Assembly: GCF_900128985.1 (NCBI RefSeq)
Contig: NZ_FQUC01000010.1
Span: 62,001-126,000, forward strand
Length of the DNA: 64,000 nt
Direction of reading: 5' to 3'
Origin: Indolivaga macrotermitis
GTDB taxonomy: Bacteria; Bacteroidota; Bacteroidia; Bacteroidales; Dysgonomonadaceae
Positions within the stretch are counted from its first letter, which is position 1. Every line of letters begins with the position of its first letter. This document shows positions 50,878-59,459 of the stretch, one piece after another. The notes beneath the pieces were generated by a model. The model did no database searches. It was given only the letters and a program-made list of their open reading frames with translations, and was not told where the DNA came from. The translations under genes and the position numbers were made by a program.

Positions 50878-52899
50878 TTACTGATAGGTGTTATTATAAT
50901 TGTTAGTAGCGTTACTGTTATTAGTAGTACTATTTGTATTCGAACTGTTTTGCGAATTTCCGCGCCTTTTCTCATTTGCTTCACGACGCTCAAGCTCTTT
51001 TTTCTTGCGGTCGTTGTCTTTTGGTTTGTTTTTGGTGATATCGAGTGGCTTCTGCTTGTCGAGTGGCAGTTTGTTCACAGTCCAATCTTCTTCCATCTCC
51101 CAATATGCCTTCAAATCAATGCTTTTGCTATAATAATAAACCATTTCGGGTTCGCGTTTGTTCGATTCGGTATATTCACCCGGATCCCATTTACCGTTAT
51201 CATTATTGTCAATTACTATACGGGCGTAGTACACACCGGGATCGAGATTTGGAACGGATGTTTTGGGTAATGAGACCTTGGCTTTTCGTATTACTCTGTC
51301 CGATTTATCGAGTATCTCGATGAAGGCAGGAATACTGTCGGGTACACCTTCCAGATAGAATGAGATGATACCGTACTGGTCTTCGGTCTTCACTTTGAAG
51401 CCTGATTCGAATTTGTTGTTCCATCGGCCATCGTAGCTGTGGATAGCCGCCGAATCTACTTCGAATTTATACTGACTGCCTTGTCTCCACTTATATTGTA
51501 TTATATATTTTCGGGGGCTCAGAGTATCATTGCTTAGTACAAAATCTCTGTCCTGATAAGTAGAGTCGACCAACTCTTTTAATTTCAACTGGTTCTTTTG
51601 CAGATCGATAATGGGTCTGTCAAATTCGATATTGATATTCTTGTATACATCAAAAGCCTGTGATATATCGGTACTTATGTTGAGAAAGTCGATTTTCTCT
51701 TCTTCCTCTTTTCCGTCTTTTTTCCGTTTCTCTTTTTCTTTCTCCTTTTTCTCCCGTTCTTTTTCGTCCTGTTTACGACGCCTGTTTACGAAACTCAAAG
51801 TATCGCTTACCGGCTGTAATTGGTTCAACGAGTCGGTCATATAATACGATATCTTTAGGTTGATGCTGTCCATCTGGACAATCGCCGGTTTGGTGATCCA
51901 GAATTTCAGGGTATCGTTTCCTGCGGAACGTTCCAGTACCGACCATTCGTCTATCCCAGCCGGAATATCCAATGGTTCTATCTTGGGCATTTGAGTAGCC
52001 GATCCGAAGAAGATGTTCAGTACATCGTCAGATGGGCGTTCGACTTTTTGCAGATATTGCCTCTTGAATGATGAGGTGAAAGATCTTAGCACAATATCAT
52101 CGGGCAAGAAGCGGGTGTAATGTACTGTTTTGATAGTGTCAAAAATATGCTTAATATCGAAAATACTGTCCTGGCGGCTGGCGGCTTCGGTCGAAGGAAC
52201 TATAACTTCGTCTAGAAAAGCGATAGCTTCTCCCGGATCGTTGTACCGGTAATCCCGATTAATGTCGTTCAGCGCATATATTCTGTATTTACCCGGTGCA
52301 ATACCTTTGATAGTGAACTTACCCAGTTCATTGGTTCGTGATATACGTAAAAAGGGTTTTTTGATGAAGGCTGTATCTGACAAGTCGGAATGAATACCTA
52401 CATACATCCCCGACACCGGTTCGAGATTATCGGCGGTAAGGACTTTCCCCGACACGGATAGACTGTCTACCACGTCACCTGTAGAAAATGAGATGGCAAA
52501 GTTTTCGAGAACGTTTTTTTCGTTGTTATCTACTATCGCATCCGTAAAGTCGATAGTGTATGTTGTATTTGCAAGCAGTGTGTCACGTAAATCCACAACT
52601 ACACGATTGTTGACAGCACGTATGTTCGGAAAGTTTTGTTGAGGAGGCGTGATGATTATTTTTTCGTCCTGCTTTTCGAGTTGTACAAGTTCGTCGAATA
52701 TAATCTCCACTCTTCCCTTTTGTACATTAGTGGCATTAAATTCGGGAGTTACTTTTACAACTTTCGGAGGATCTAGGTCATAATCTCCTCCCGAGGGTGT
52801 GCCAATACTGGCACAGGCTGTGATAAAAGTTCCAATACAGCACAGAAGAATCGTGCGGATAGTATGTTTTTTTCGATCGAATACGGATTGTCTGAACAT
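50878..52899 (-). CDS. Ig-like (Big_5) domain lipoprotein
   Basis: 673 residues from the Met beginning MFRQSVFDRKKHTIRTILLC; ten further codons are open upstream. The signal ends at a lipobox-like ITAC, so the Cys may be lipidated. Residues ~40-125 form a Big_5-type Ig domain (PPKVVKVTPEFNATNVQKGRVEIIFDELV, RDTLLANTTYTIDFTDAIVD), next a carboxypeptidase-like unit, later highly charged segments rich in Lys and Glu and a C-terminal tail rich in Asn, Ser and Thr. Bacteroidetes proteins of this type are outer-membrane lipoproteins of unknown role. Penultimate gene of the operon. Confidence 0.82.
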   Translation of the reverse strand: MFRQSVFDRKKHTIRTILLCCIGTFITACASIGTPSGGDYDLDPPKVVKVTPEFNATNVQKGRVEIIFDELVQLEKQDEKIIITPPQQNFPNIRAVNNRVVVDLRDTLLANTTYTIDFTDAIVDNNEKNVLENFAISFSTGDVVDSLSVSGKVLTADNLEPVSGMYVGIHSDLSDTAFIKKPFLRISRTNELGKFTIKGIAPGKYRIYALNDINRDYRYNDPGEAIAFLDEVIVPSTEAASRQDSIFDIKHIFDTIKTVHYTRFLPDDIVLRSFTSSFKRQYLQKVERPSDDVLNIFFGSATQMPKIEPLDIPAGIDEWSVLERSAGNDTLKFWITKPAIVQMDSINLKISYYMTDSLNQLQPVSDTLSFVNRRRKQDEKEREKKEKEKEKRKKDGKEEEEKIDFLNISTDISQAFDVYKNINIEFDRPIIDLQKNQLKLKELVDSTYQDRDFVLSNDTLSPRKYIIQYKWRQGSQYKFEVDSAAIHSYDGRWNNKFESGFKVKTEDQYGIISFYLEGVPDSIPAFIEILDKSDRVIRKAKVSLPKTSVPNLDPGVYYARIVIDNNDNGKWDPGEYTESNKREPEMVYYYSKSIDLKAYWEMEEDWTVNKLPLDKQKPLDITKNKPKDNDRKKKELERREANEKRRGNSQNSSNTNSTTNNSNATNNYNNTYQ

Positions 52900-52937
52900 A
52901 TAATGTTTCTTACTTGCTATTTCGGACAAAAATACAA

Positions 52938-54440
52938 TTATTTCTTGTTCTTATTTAATTTATTCCTAACCGATTTTAATGGAAATACCTTGTTCAGTTT
53001 TATAAAAGAGACGGTTGCTGAAAGAACCAGCATCGGCACAACTGCAATTATACTATATTCCGGCTTGTATTGTACTATAACAAAAGCTAATAAAACTAGA
53101 ATAAAGCTAAAGATTCCGAATGTCAGATTTTCGCTAGCCCATTTAAATCCGGTGAGCTTCTTTCCGATAACGAATACCACAGGAAGATATATCACATATC
53201 CTAACAGATAAGCTATACCAACGGCATCGAATCCGAAGTAAGGATACAGCAGATAAGTAGAGCCGAGATAAACAAGGAGGTACAACATTTCGGTAGCAAA
53301 GTATATGGCTCCCTTGCCTTTAGCCAGCAATATAAAGCCTAAAGGCCACGATAATAATTTGGCGAATGTGCCCAGTATCTGCCAGTTTAAAACGGATGCT
53401 GCTCCTGTAAATTCAGATGAGTATAACAAAGCGAGTGCCAGTTTAGAGACCAATAATAAAATCAATATTGCCGGTACGCAGAGTATAAGTACTATGTAGG
53501 TTTGTTCGTTTATCAGCTTGCGTGATCCTTCTTTGTTCTCGATTACACTGCAAAGGCGGGGATAAAAATCGGATCCCATTGATTTCAGGATCATCGATAA
53601 ATAAACATTGGTAATACTCCATGCGGCCTGATATAACCCGACTGATTCTAACCCTATATTGTTTGTAAGGAATGCACGGATAATGAAATAGCCGACCATT
53701 GTCGGTATTGCTGCCGATGCAATAAAGAAACCCAGCCTGAGCATCTCTACTCCTCTTGCTTTGACCTCGCCGAATGATAATTTTATCTTGGGGATATTCA
53801 GCCTTCTGCGATAATAATATGCACTGTAGAACATCCCGATACTTACAACGATAAAAACCGGTATAATACCCTCTGCTCTCCAGTAATAGTATAAAGGGAT
53901 GGCAGCTATCAGTCCTGTCAGATTCCATATAATCGCAGATTTCACCATATAGCCTATCTGCCGTAATCCCTGTAAGATTACAGTTTGCCCTGCCGCAAGT
54001 ACCATAAAAAATAAACTGACCGACAGGATAGCTATTTTTAGCGTATGTTCGGTATTATCGAATAGCCATAGTCCGATAGGATAGGCACAAAGTATGCACA
54101 CAATAGCACTTAGGCCGGCAAGAATCAGCGACCATGTATCTACAGTGGAAATAGTTTTATAGAGTTCCGTTTTTTCTTGCTCTTCTGCCGACTTTGCGAC
54201 TTCGCGTACTCCGCTTGTCTCTATCCCGAATCCGGTAATAGACTTTATGGTATCGAGAATAGATTGGTAGACACTGATAAGTCCGGTGCCAGCTGCACCC
54301 AGAAGTAATGCAATGAGTTTGTTGCGGGCAATTCCGATAAGAATGGTAATCACCTGCGAGCCGCCGAATATACTGGTCGACCTGATAATCTGTTTATATG
54401 AATTATCGCTTTTTTGCAAAGAAGTAAGTCTTAAGTGCAA
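52938..54440 (-). CDS. Polysaccharide/O-antigen flippase (MOP superfamily, Wzx-like)
   Basis: 500 residues with about 12-14 membrane helices and no signal peptide. Opening STSIFGGSQVITILIGIARNKLIALLLGAAGTGLISVYQS is the Wzx/RfbX-like signature (…GxGLxxxYQS…). Moves lipid-linked sugar units across the inner membrane. It lies 18 bases after the SDR gene and directly upstream of the lipoprotein gene, and follows two GT39-like enzymes in the operon, which fits a glycan assembly path. Substrate unknown. Confidence 0.88.
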   Translation of the reverse strand: MHLRLTSLQKSDNSYKQIIRSTSIFGGSQVITILIGIARNKLIALLLGAAGTGLISVYQSILDTIKSITGFGIETSGVREVAKSAEEQEKTELYKTISTVDTWSLILAGLSAIVCILCAYPIGLWLFDNTEHTLKIAILSVSLFFMVLAAGQTVILQGLRQIGYMVKSAIIWNLTGLIAAIPLYYYWRAEGIIPVFIVVSIGMFYSAYYYRRRLNIPKIKLSFGEVKARGVEMLRLGFFIASAAIPTMVGYFIIRAFLTNNIGLESVGLYQAAWSITNVYLSMILKSMGSDFYPRLCSVIENKEGSRKLINEQTYIVLILCVPAILILLLVSKLALALLYSSEFTGAASVLNWQILGTFAKLLSWPLGFILLAKGKGAIYFATEMLYLLVYLGSTYLLYPYFGFDAVGIAYLLGYVIYLPVVFVIGKKLTGFKWASENLTFGIFSFILVLLAFVIVQYKPEYSIIAVVPMLVLSATVSFIKLNKVFPLKSVRNKLNKNKK

Positions 54441-54458
54441 ATGTAAGGAAAGAATAGG

Positions 54459-55235
54459 TTATAAGATACCGCTACGTCCTATTTTTCTCTTTTCCAGATA
54501 TGAATAGATGGTGAAGATGAACGGGAAGATGTGCCCTGTGTAGTTAAATATCCTGAATAAGAAAGAAGGATATACCGATTTTTTTTCTTGCTCGATACCC
54601 CGGATAATAGCTTTTGCTACGGTTTCTACACTTTGTGTAGGAAAGGGCAAAGGAGGCTCTTTATCCCCGTTAGCTTTTTCGAAGAATGGAGTACGTGTCG
54701 CCACCGGATAAACAGTAAGTGTATGTACGTTTGACGATTTTTCGTACTGATAAGTGTGGACAAACTGTCTGATAGCTGCTTTTGTGGAGCAATACAATGA
54801 ATAGTAGGGCAGAGGAACACTTGATACAGCTGATGATGTACATACAAAAAAGCTTTTTGAGCTTTTGCCATTAAATTCGATTTGCTTACTTAAAGAGTAG
54901 ATGGGTGAAATAGTATTCAGAGCAAAAATATGTTCGATGTGCTTCCAATCGGGTATTTCTATTTTTTCTAAATAGGCAAAACCTGCATTTGCGATAAAGA
55001 TATCTATGTTTTGAAAGATACTTTTTGCAAAAACGAATAGTCGGTCTATCTCTTCCTTGTTACTTAAATCGGCAGAATAGGGGATGATAATTCCTTCCTT
55101 GACAGGTATTGGTTCAATATGCCGCGCAACAGCTATAATTTGCACATTCCCGTATTCCGATAGCCGTTTGAGTAACTCCAGCCCTATGCCTGATGATGCT
55201 CCGGTGAGAATTATTCTTTTACCTGCTATGTCCAT
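54459..55235 (-). CDS. Short-chain dehydrogenase/reductase
   Basis: 258 residues, Rossmann fold. The cofactor motif is GKRIILTGASSGIGLELLKRL (TGxxxGIG); the NAG-type motif is FIANAGFAYLE; the catalytic triad is SSAVSSVPLPYYSLYCSTKAAI, with Ser, Tyr and Lys spaced Y-x-x-x-K (YCSTK). Classical SDR, C-terminal substrate segment ending in a hydrophobic stretch ILFRIFNYTGHIFPFIF. Three bases from the GT39-like gene, so translationally coupled. The substrate is not evident; a sugar or lipid precursor is plausible. Confidence 0.93.
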   Translation of the reverse strand: MDIAGKRIILTGASSGIGLELLKRLSEYGNVQIIAVARHIEPIPVKEGIIIPYSADLSNKEEIDRLFVFAKSIFQNIDIFIANAGFAYLEKIEIPDWKHIEHIFALNTISPIYSLSKQIEFNGKSSKSFFVCTSSAVSSVPLPYYSLYCSTKAAIRQFVHTYQYEKSSNVHTLTVYPVATRTPFFEKANGDKEPPLPFPTQSVETVAKAIIRGIEQEKKSVYPSFLFRIFNYTGHIFPFIFTIYSYLEKRKIGRSGIL

Positions 55236-55237
55236 CT

Positions 55238-56896
55238 TTAGTCTTTATTCCAAAGGATTGTATAGTAGGCATTTCTATCGACATTAAATCCTTCGAGGTT
55301 GATATTTCCTACCATGGCGTTCGAAACCACATAAGCAGTATTTTTCTGAGGGATAATCTGTTCGGGTAACCCAAATTCTACATTGGCATACGAATCTGCT
55401 ATTTGTATTGATTCGCCTGTCTTCTTGACTGTCTTAGCGAAGGTATATGGGTCAACAGGATCGAAGAACAGAACTGTACTGTGAACAATATCACGGGGAT
55501 AGTATATCTTGTCGAAATCCTTATCTCGGACAAAGAGTACACTTTGCTTGATCATATGCGAATAGTAAGTGAATCCCGGCTTAAATGTTTTAGCATTGAA
55601 ATAAGCCAGCAGAAAAAGCAGAAATAGAATACTGAATGTTGATAAGAATAAGCCCTTGGCTGGTGAAAATGATTTGGTGAAGTAATAAATACCATATCCT
55701 GAGAATATAGAGAATGGTAGCCATAATAGATTCCAGTGAACAAGGCTGGCTCCAATCAGGATAAGTAACACGGAGGCTGATGCAAGCATTATAAATAATA
55801 TATCCTCGCTGTTACTTCTGTCTTTTGATCTGAAAAAATACCAGATTCCGTAACCCAGTAAGGGTAAGGATATGACATTGTAGAATACCCCGAAATAAGG
55901 TATTGCTATTTCGTTACTGATTCCGTCCGTTCCCAGTAAGATCAGTTTAGCTATGACAGGTATGCTGATTTTTATTTCATTAAGTATATTGTTAGAGCTG
56001 AGGATAAATGTTCCGGTATCATCAGCCCTGTTGAATTCGAGTTGGGGAATTGTCATAGCACCGACTTTTACTTCTCCGAAACCAAGATACATAACTCCAG
56101 CGAAATAGATTAAAGGCCATGCAATAAGCAGCATTACCCCTATAGACCCGGCTATTTGTTTTGTGGTGATCAGTTTTTTCTTTAATAAGTATATGAAGAG
56201 AGCCACAACCAGTACCGGTAATACAACCCATGACACTGCGTACCCGTACGCGGATAATGCAAGTATCCCGAATCCGAGGATATAGGCGGTGCATCGTTGC
56301 CAATTGACAGTAAGGTAGCAGGCTAAAATAATAAAGCAAACACCGATTAAAATCAAATCGGGGGCAACCATTGCATCCAGTCCATAACGGCTTTTCATGA
56401 TATGCCACGGACAGATAGCCAATATGCATGTCATAGTAGCGGTGAGGAGTGTATCTTTTTGTGTTTTACGCAACACCCAATAGAAAAATAGTATGGCAAA
56501 TGAACCTAGCAGGGACATAGGCAGACGGAATACTCCTTCCGACAATCCGAAGAGTTTTACAAACGGGGCTGCCATATAGATGTATAATGCACTCATTCCA
56601 CTGCCCCATACCTTCATATATACAGGGAAAGAGGTCATATGGCTGTCGATTCCGAAATTGCCGAGACACCATGCTTCGTATCCCGCCATGGCTTCGTCGA
56701 GATTAGCTCCATCCATATAGTCTAGATTGTAGAGGCGCACTATAATCCCGATAACCAGAACCAGTTGTGTGATATATAAATGCGTCTTATCTTGCTTCTC
56801 CGGATATGATCTTGTTTTCCATACTTCTCTGCCTATAAAAAGCAGAGCCAAAATGAAAAACAATATCTGTATATACATATAATCTTGAAAAATCAT
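55238..56896 (-). CDS. GT39/ArnT-like membrane glycosyltransferase, copy 1
   Basis: 552 residues, about 12 membrane helices. After the first helix comes IVRLYNLDYMDGANLDEAMAGYEAWCLGNFGIDSHMTSFPVYMKVWGSGMSALYIYMAAPFVKLFGLSEGVFRLPM. This is the GT39/GT83 layout, in which the DE pair in the first outer loop is catalytic and the loop R-L-P-x closes the core. Such enzymes transfer sugars from polyprenyl phosphate donors in the periplasm. It is paralogous to the next gene (56913), 16 bases upstream. Together with the flippase they may decorate a surface glycolipid or protein. Confidence 0.88.
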   Translation of the reverse strand: MIFQDYMYIQILFFILALLFIGREVWKTRSYPEKQDKTHLYITQLVLVIGIIVRLYNLDYMDGANLDEAMAGYEAWCLGNFGIDSHMTSFPVYMKVWGSGMSALYIYMAAPFVKLFGLSEGVFRLPMSLLGSFAILFFYWVLRKTQKDTLLTATMTCILAICPWHIMKSRYGLDAMVAPDLILIGVCFIILACYLTVNWQRCTAYILGFGILALSAYGYAVSWVVLPVLVVALFIYLLKKKLITTKQIAGSIGVMLLIAWPLIYFAGVMYLGFGEVKVGAMTIPQLEFNRADDTGTFILSSNNILNEIKISIPVIAKLILLGTDGISNEIAIPYFGVFYNVISLPLLGYGIWYFFRSKDRSNSEDILFIMLASASVLLILIGASLVHWNLLWLPFSIFSGYGIYYFTKSFSPAKGLFLSTFSILFLLFLLAYFNAKTFKPGFTYYSHMIKQSVLFVRDKDFDKIYYPRDIVHSTVLFFDPVDPYTFAKTVKKTGESIQIADSYANVEFGLPEQIIPQKNTAYVVSNAMVGNINLEGFNVDRNAYYTILWNKD

Positions 56897-56912
56897 CTTT
56901 TAAATCTTTATG

Positions 56913-58538
56913 TTATTTAGACCATAATACACTGTAATATATACCCTTTTCGATATTGAACCCGGTAAGGTCAATTGATGGCAATGAGGCGTTTGATATC
57001 ACATATGCGGTTTTTTCTTGTGAATGTATTTCGGCAGGTAATCCGAACGAAATATTGTCGTAAGCTACAGCTTGCGCCAAATCATTCCCATTCGAAACAA
57101 ATGTCTTTGCAAATGTATATGGATCTACCGGATTATAGAAAAGAGTAAAACTGTGTATTATATCTTGTGGATAATAAATCTTATTAAATTGTTTTGAGCC
57201 GACAAAGCGGATCTCTTTTTCAAACATATAGGAGTTGAAAGGACTGTAGATGTTTTTGTCGAAATAATTTCGCAGGAATAATCCAAATGATAAAATATAT
57301 ATTGTACCTATAATAAACAGATTTGTTCTGGATATTTCAGCAAATCGGAAAATGCCATATCCGGTGAAATATATCACGGGAAACCATATCAGGTTCCAAT
57401 GGTTTATAGTGGGCTCTACCAGCAATAAGAGAGGAAGGCATGAGATGAGCCATATTAGAAATATCCGTCCCATAATATCTTTAGCTTTGATGCTTTTGTA
57501 TAAGCCATATGCAAGAAATGGTAAAGAGATAATGTTGTAAAATACACCTGATACCGGAAGAGAACTGGCATTGAGATTATCGACACCTGTAATTACGATT
57601 TTATAAGCGTATTTTGTATACCGGATAATTTCGGCAGGGATATTACTCGCTCCTAGGAGTGTTGTATTATCATGCCTGTCAGCGCTTAATTGTGTGATAG
57701 TTATGAAACCTAATGAGAATTGATCCCATTTCAGGAATAATCCGAAGGCGAATAGTACTAGTGGAAGCAACACTATGGCTGAGGTAATAGAAACAATTGC
57801 TATTTTCTTGATATCTATTCCTCCTTTTTTATACAGAAACCAAATAGTTAGTAGGTAAATAAAGGGTAGAACCATCCAGCTGATGCCATATCCATATGCA
57901 CTGACCGATAACATAATAAAACCACCAAGATAAAACCACAATTGTTTTTTTTGTGTGCTATAGTAGCCCCATATGATGAGGCAAATGCCTATAAGTATAA
58001 GGTCGGGGCAAATGTTACAATCTACAGCGAAGCGCGATTTGATGATATGCCACGGATTAATTGCCAGAAATGCAGTAATACAAAGCGTTGCGAGAGTGTT
58101 TTTTTGTCCTTTTTTTACAGTCAGGTAAAGAATTATCAGAGCAAGACACCCGATAATGGACATTGGCAGGCGGTATGCAACAATATTTAGCCCGAAAATC
58201 TTGATGAAAGGAAGTGCGAAATAAGCATATAAAGCACTCTGTCCGGTTCCCCAGGACTTAAGATATACCGGATAAGATGCCAGATTGCTATCGACCCCAA
58301 AGTGAGCCAAGCACCACGAATCGTATGCTCCCATGGCTTCGTCGACAAAGATCCCATGAGGATATGTCAGATTAATCGACCGGAGTAAGATACCGGCTAG
58401 GAGAATAATCAGTGTACAATAAGTCAGTTTGCGGTCACTTAGAGACAACCCTTTCACCTTTTGTATTTCATAGCCTAAAAAAACAGCTACAAATACAAAA
58501 AATATCACCTGCACTATCATGTAGGGTTGAAATTCCAT
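56913..58538 (-). CDS. GT39/ArnT-like membrane glycosyltransferase, copy 2
   Basis: 541 residues, about 12 membrane helices, same architecture: INLTYPHGIFVDEAMGAYDSWCLAHFGVDSNLASYPVYLKSWGTGQSALYAYFALPFIKIFGLNIVAYRLPMS. The acidic DEAM motif corresponds to DEAM in the neighbour. The periplasmic C-terminal part shares NKIYYPQDIIHSFTLFYNPVDPYTFAKTF with DKIYYPRDIVHSTVLFFDPVDPYTFAKTV in the other, so they are duplicated genes that have diverged strongly in the rest. Acts after or before its paralog on the same or related acceptor. Confidence 0.88.
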   Translation of the reverse strand: MEFQPYMIVQVIFFVFVAVFLGYEIQKVKGLSLSDRKLTYCTLIILLAGILLRSINLTYPHGIFVDEAMGAYDSWCLAHFGVDSNLASYPVYLKSWGTGQSALYAYFALPFIKIFGLNIVAYRLPMSIIGCLALIILYLTVKKGQKNTLATLCITAFLAINPWHIIKSRFAVDCNICPDLILIGICLIIWGYYSTQKKQLWFYLGGFIMLSVSAYGYGISWMVLPFIYLLTIWFLYKKGGIDIKKIAIVSITSAIVLLPLVLFAFGLFLKWDQFSLGFITITQLSADRHDNTTLLGASNIPAEIIRYTKYAYKIVITGVDNLNASSLPVSGVFYNIISLPFLAYGLYKSIKAKDIMGRIFLIWLISCLPLLLLVEPTINHWNLIWFPVIYFTGYGIFRFAEISRTNLFIIGTIYILSFGLFLRNYFDKNIYSPFNSYMFEKEIRFVGSKQFNKIYYPQDIIHSFTLFYNPVDPYTFAKTFVSNGNDLAQAVAYDNISFGLPAEIHSQEKTAYVISNASLPSIDLTGFNIEKGIYYSVLWSK

Positions 58539-58588
58539 ATTATATAATATAAGAGGTATATGTTATAGATATATACCTGATATCCCTT

Positions 58589-59458
58589 TTATCTTATCTT
58601 GTCAAAGCCTTCACCATATACGCCTCTAACAGTACTTTGTGATATGAAGGCTTTCTCATCGATATTCCGGATGAGGCGGAAAAGTTCAACTGATTCGGCG
58701 CGTTTTGCCAGCACCATTATTACTTTAGTCGGTTTTTTAGTGTACCATCCCATTCCGTCGAGCATAGTACATCCCCGGTGTAATTCTTTATTGATAGCAT
58801 TTGCAATTATATCGTGTTTCTCGGATATAATAAGTACCTGTACCGACTGCCGGAAACCGTTGATAACCATATCTATGGCATAAGTCATTACACCCATTAC
58901 TATCAGTCCGTATACTATTTTGTTGACATCCTGAAATACAATATAAGAGCAACAGATGATAATGAAGTCGCAGAGTAACATTCCCCGCCCGAAGGCGATA
59001 TTCTTGTATTTATTAATGAGGGCTACAATGATATCGGTTCCTCCCGTACTACCGTTGGCGCTGAATACCAATCCGATACCGCTACCACACATCATTGCAC
59101 CGATTACACCCGATAGCAATGGCTCGCCGGAAATGATGGGCTCTTTTATGATAATAGTCAGGGCGGTCATCATGGCAGTAAGCGTTATTACTCCATAGAT
59201 TGTTTTAATCAGAAACTTGAAACCCAAAATCTTGAGAGCAACAATTAGCAGCAAGCAGTTTACTGCAAAATATGTTTCCTGTAAGAGTATCTTGCCATTG
59301 GTCCCATATTCGACTAAAAGTCCGATACCGGCAAGTCCACCGGTAACTATTCCTCCGGGTCGAATGAAACCTATCAGCCCTATGGCATATAATGCAAGCC
59401 CTAAAGTTATATTAAGGTAGTCCTTCCAATAGAAATTCTTGAGGTACTGCTTCGGCAT
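58589..59458 (-). CDS. YitT family membrane protein (DUF2179 C-terminus)
   Basis: 289 residues. Five to six membrane helices, including ALYAIGLIGFIRPGGIVTGGLAGIGLLVEY, and the motif GTGSTGGTDIIVALINKY-like (ANGSTGGTDIIVALINKY). The C-terminal ~80 residues (VQVLIISEKHDIIANAINKELHRGCTMLDGMGWYTKKPTKVIMVLAKRAESVELFRLI) are the soluble DUF2179 domain. A widespread family of uncertain function. It starts 1 base before the stop-to-start junction with leuS, only 2 bases away from it. Confidence 0.92.
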   Translation of the reverse strand: MPKQYLKNFYWKDYLNITLGLALYAIGLIGFIRPGGIVTGGLAGIGLLVEYGTNGKILLQETYFAVNCLLLIVALKILGFKFLIKTIYGVITLTAMMTALTIIIKEPIISGEPLLSGVIGAMMCGSGIGLVFSANGSTGGTDIIVALINKYKNIAFGRGMLLCDFIIICCSYIVFQDVNKIVYGLIVMGVMTYAIDMVINGFRQSVQVLIISEKHDIIANAINKELHRGCTMLDGMGWYTKKPTKVIMVLAKRAESVELFRLIRNIDEKAFISQSTVRGVYGEGFDKIR

Positions 59459-59459
59459 A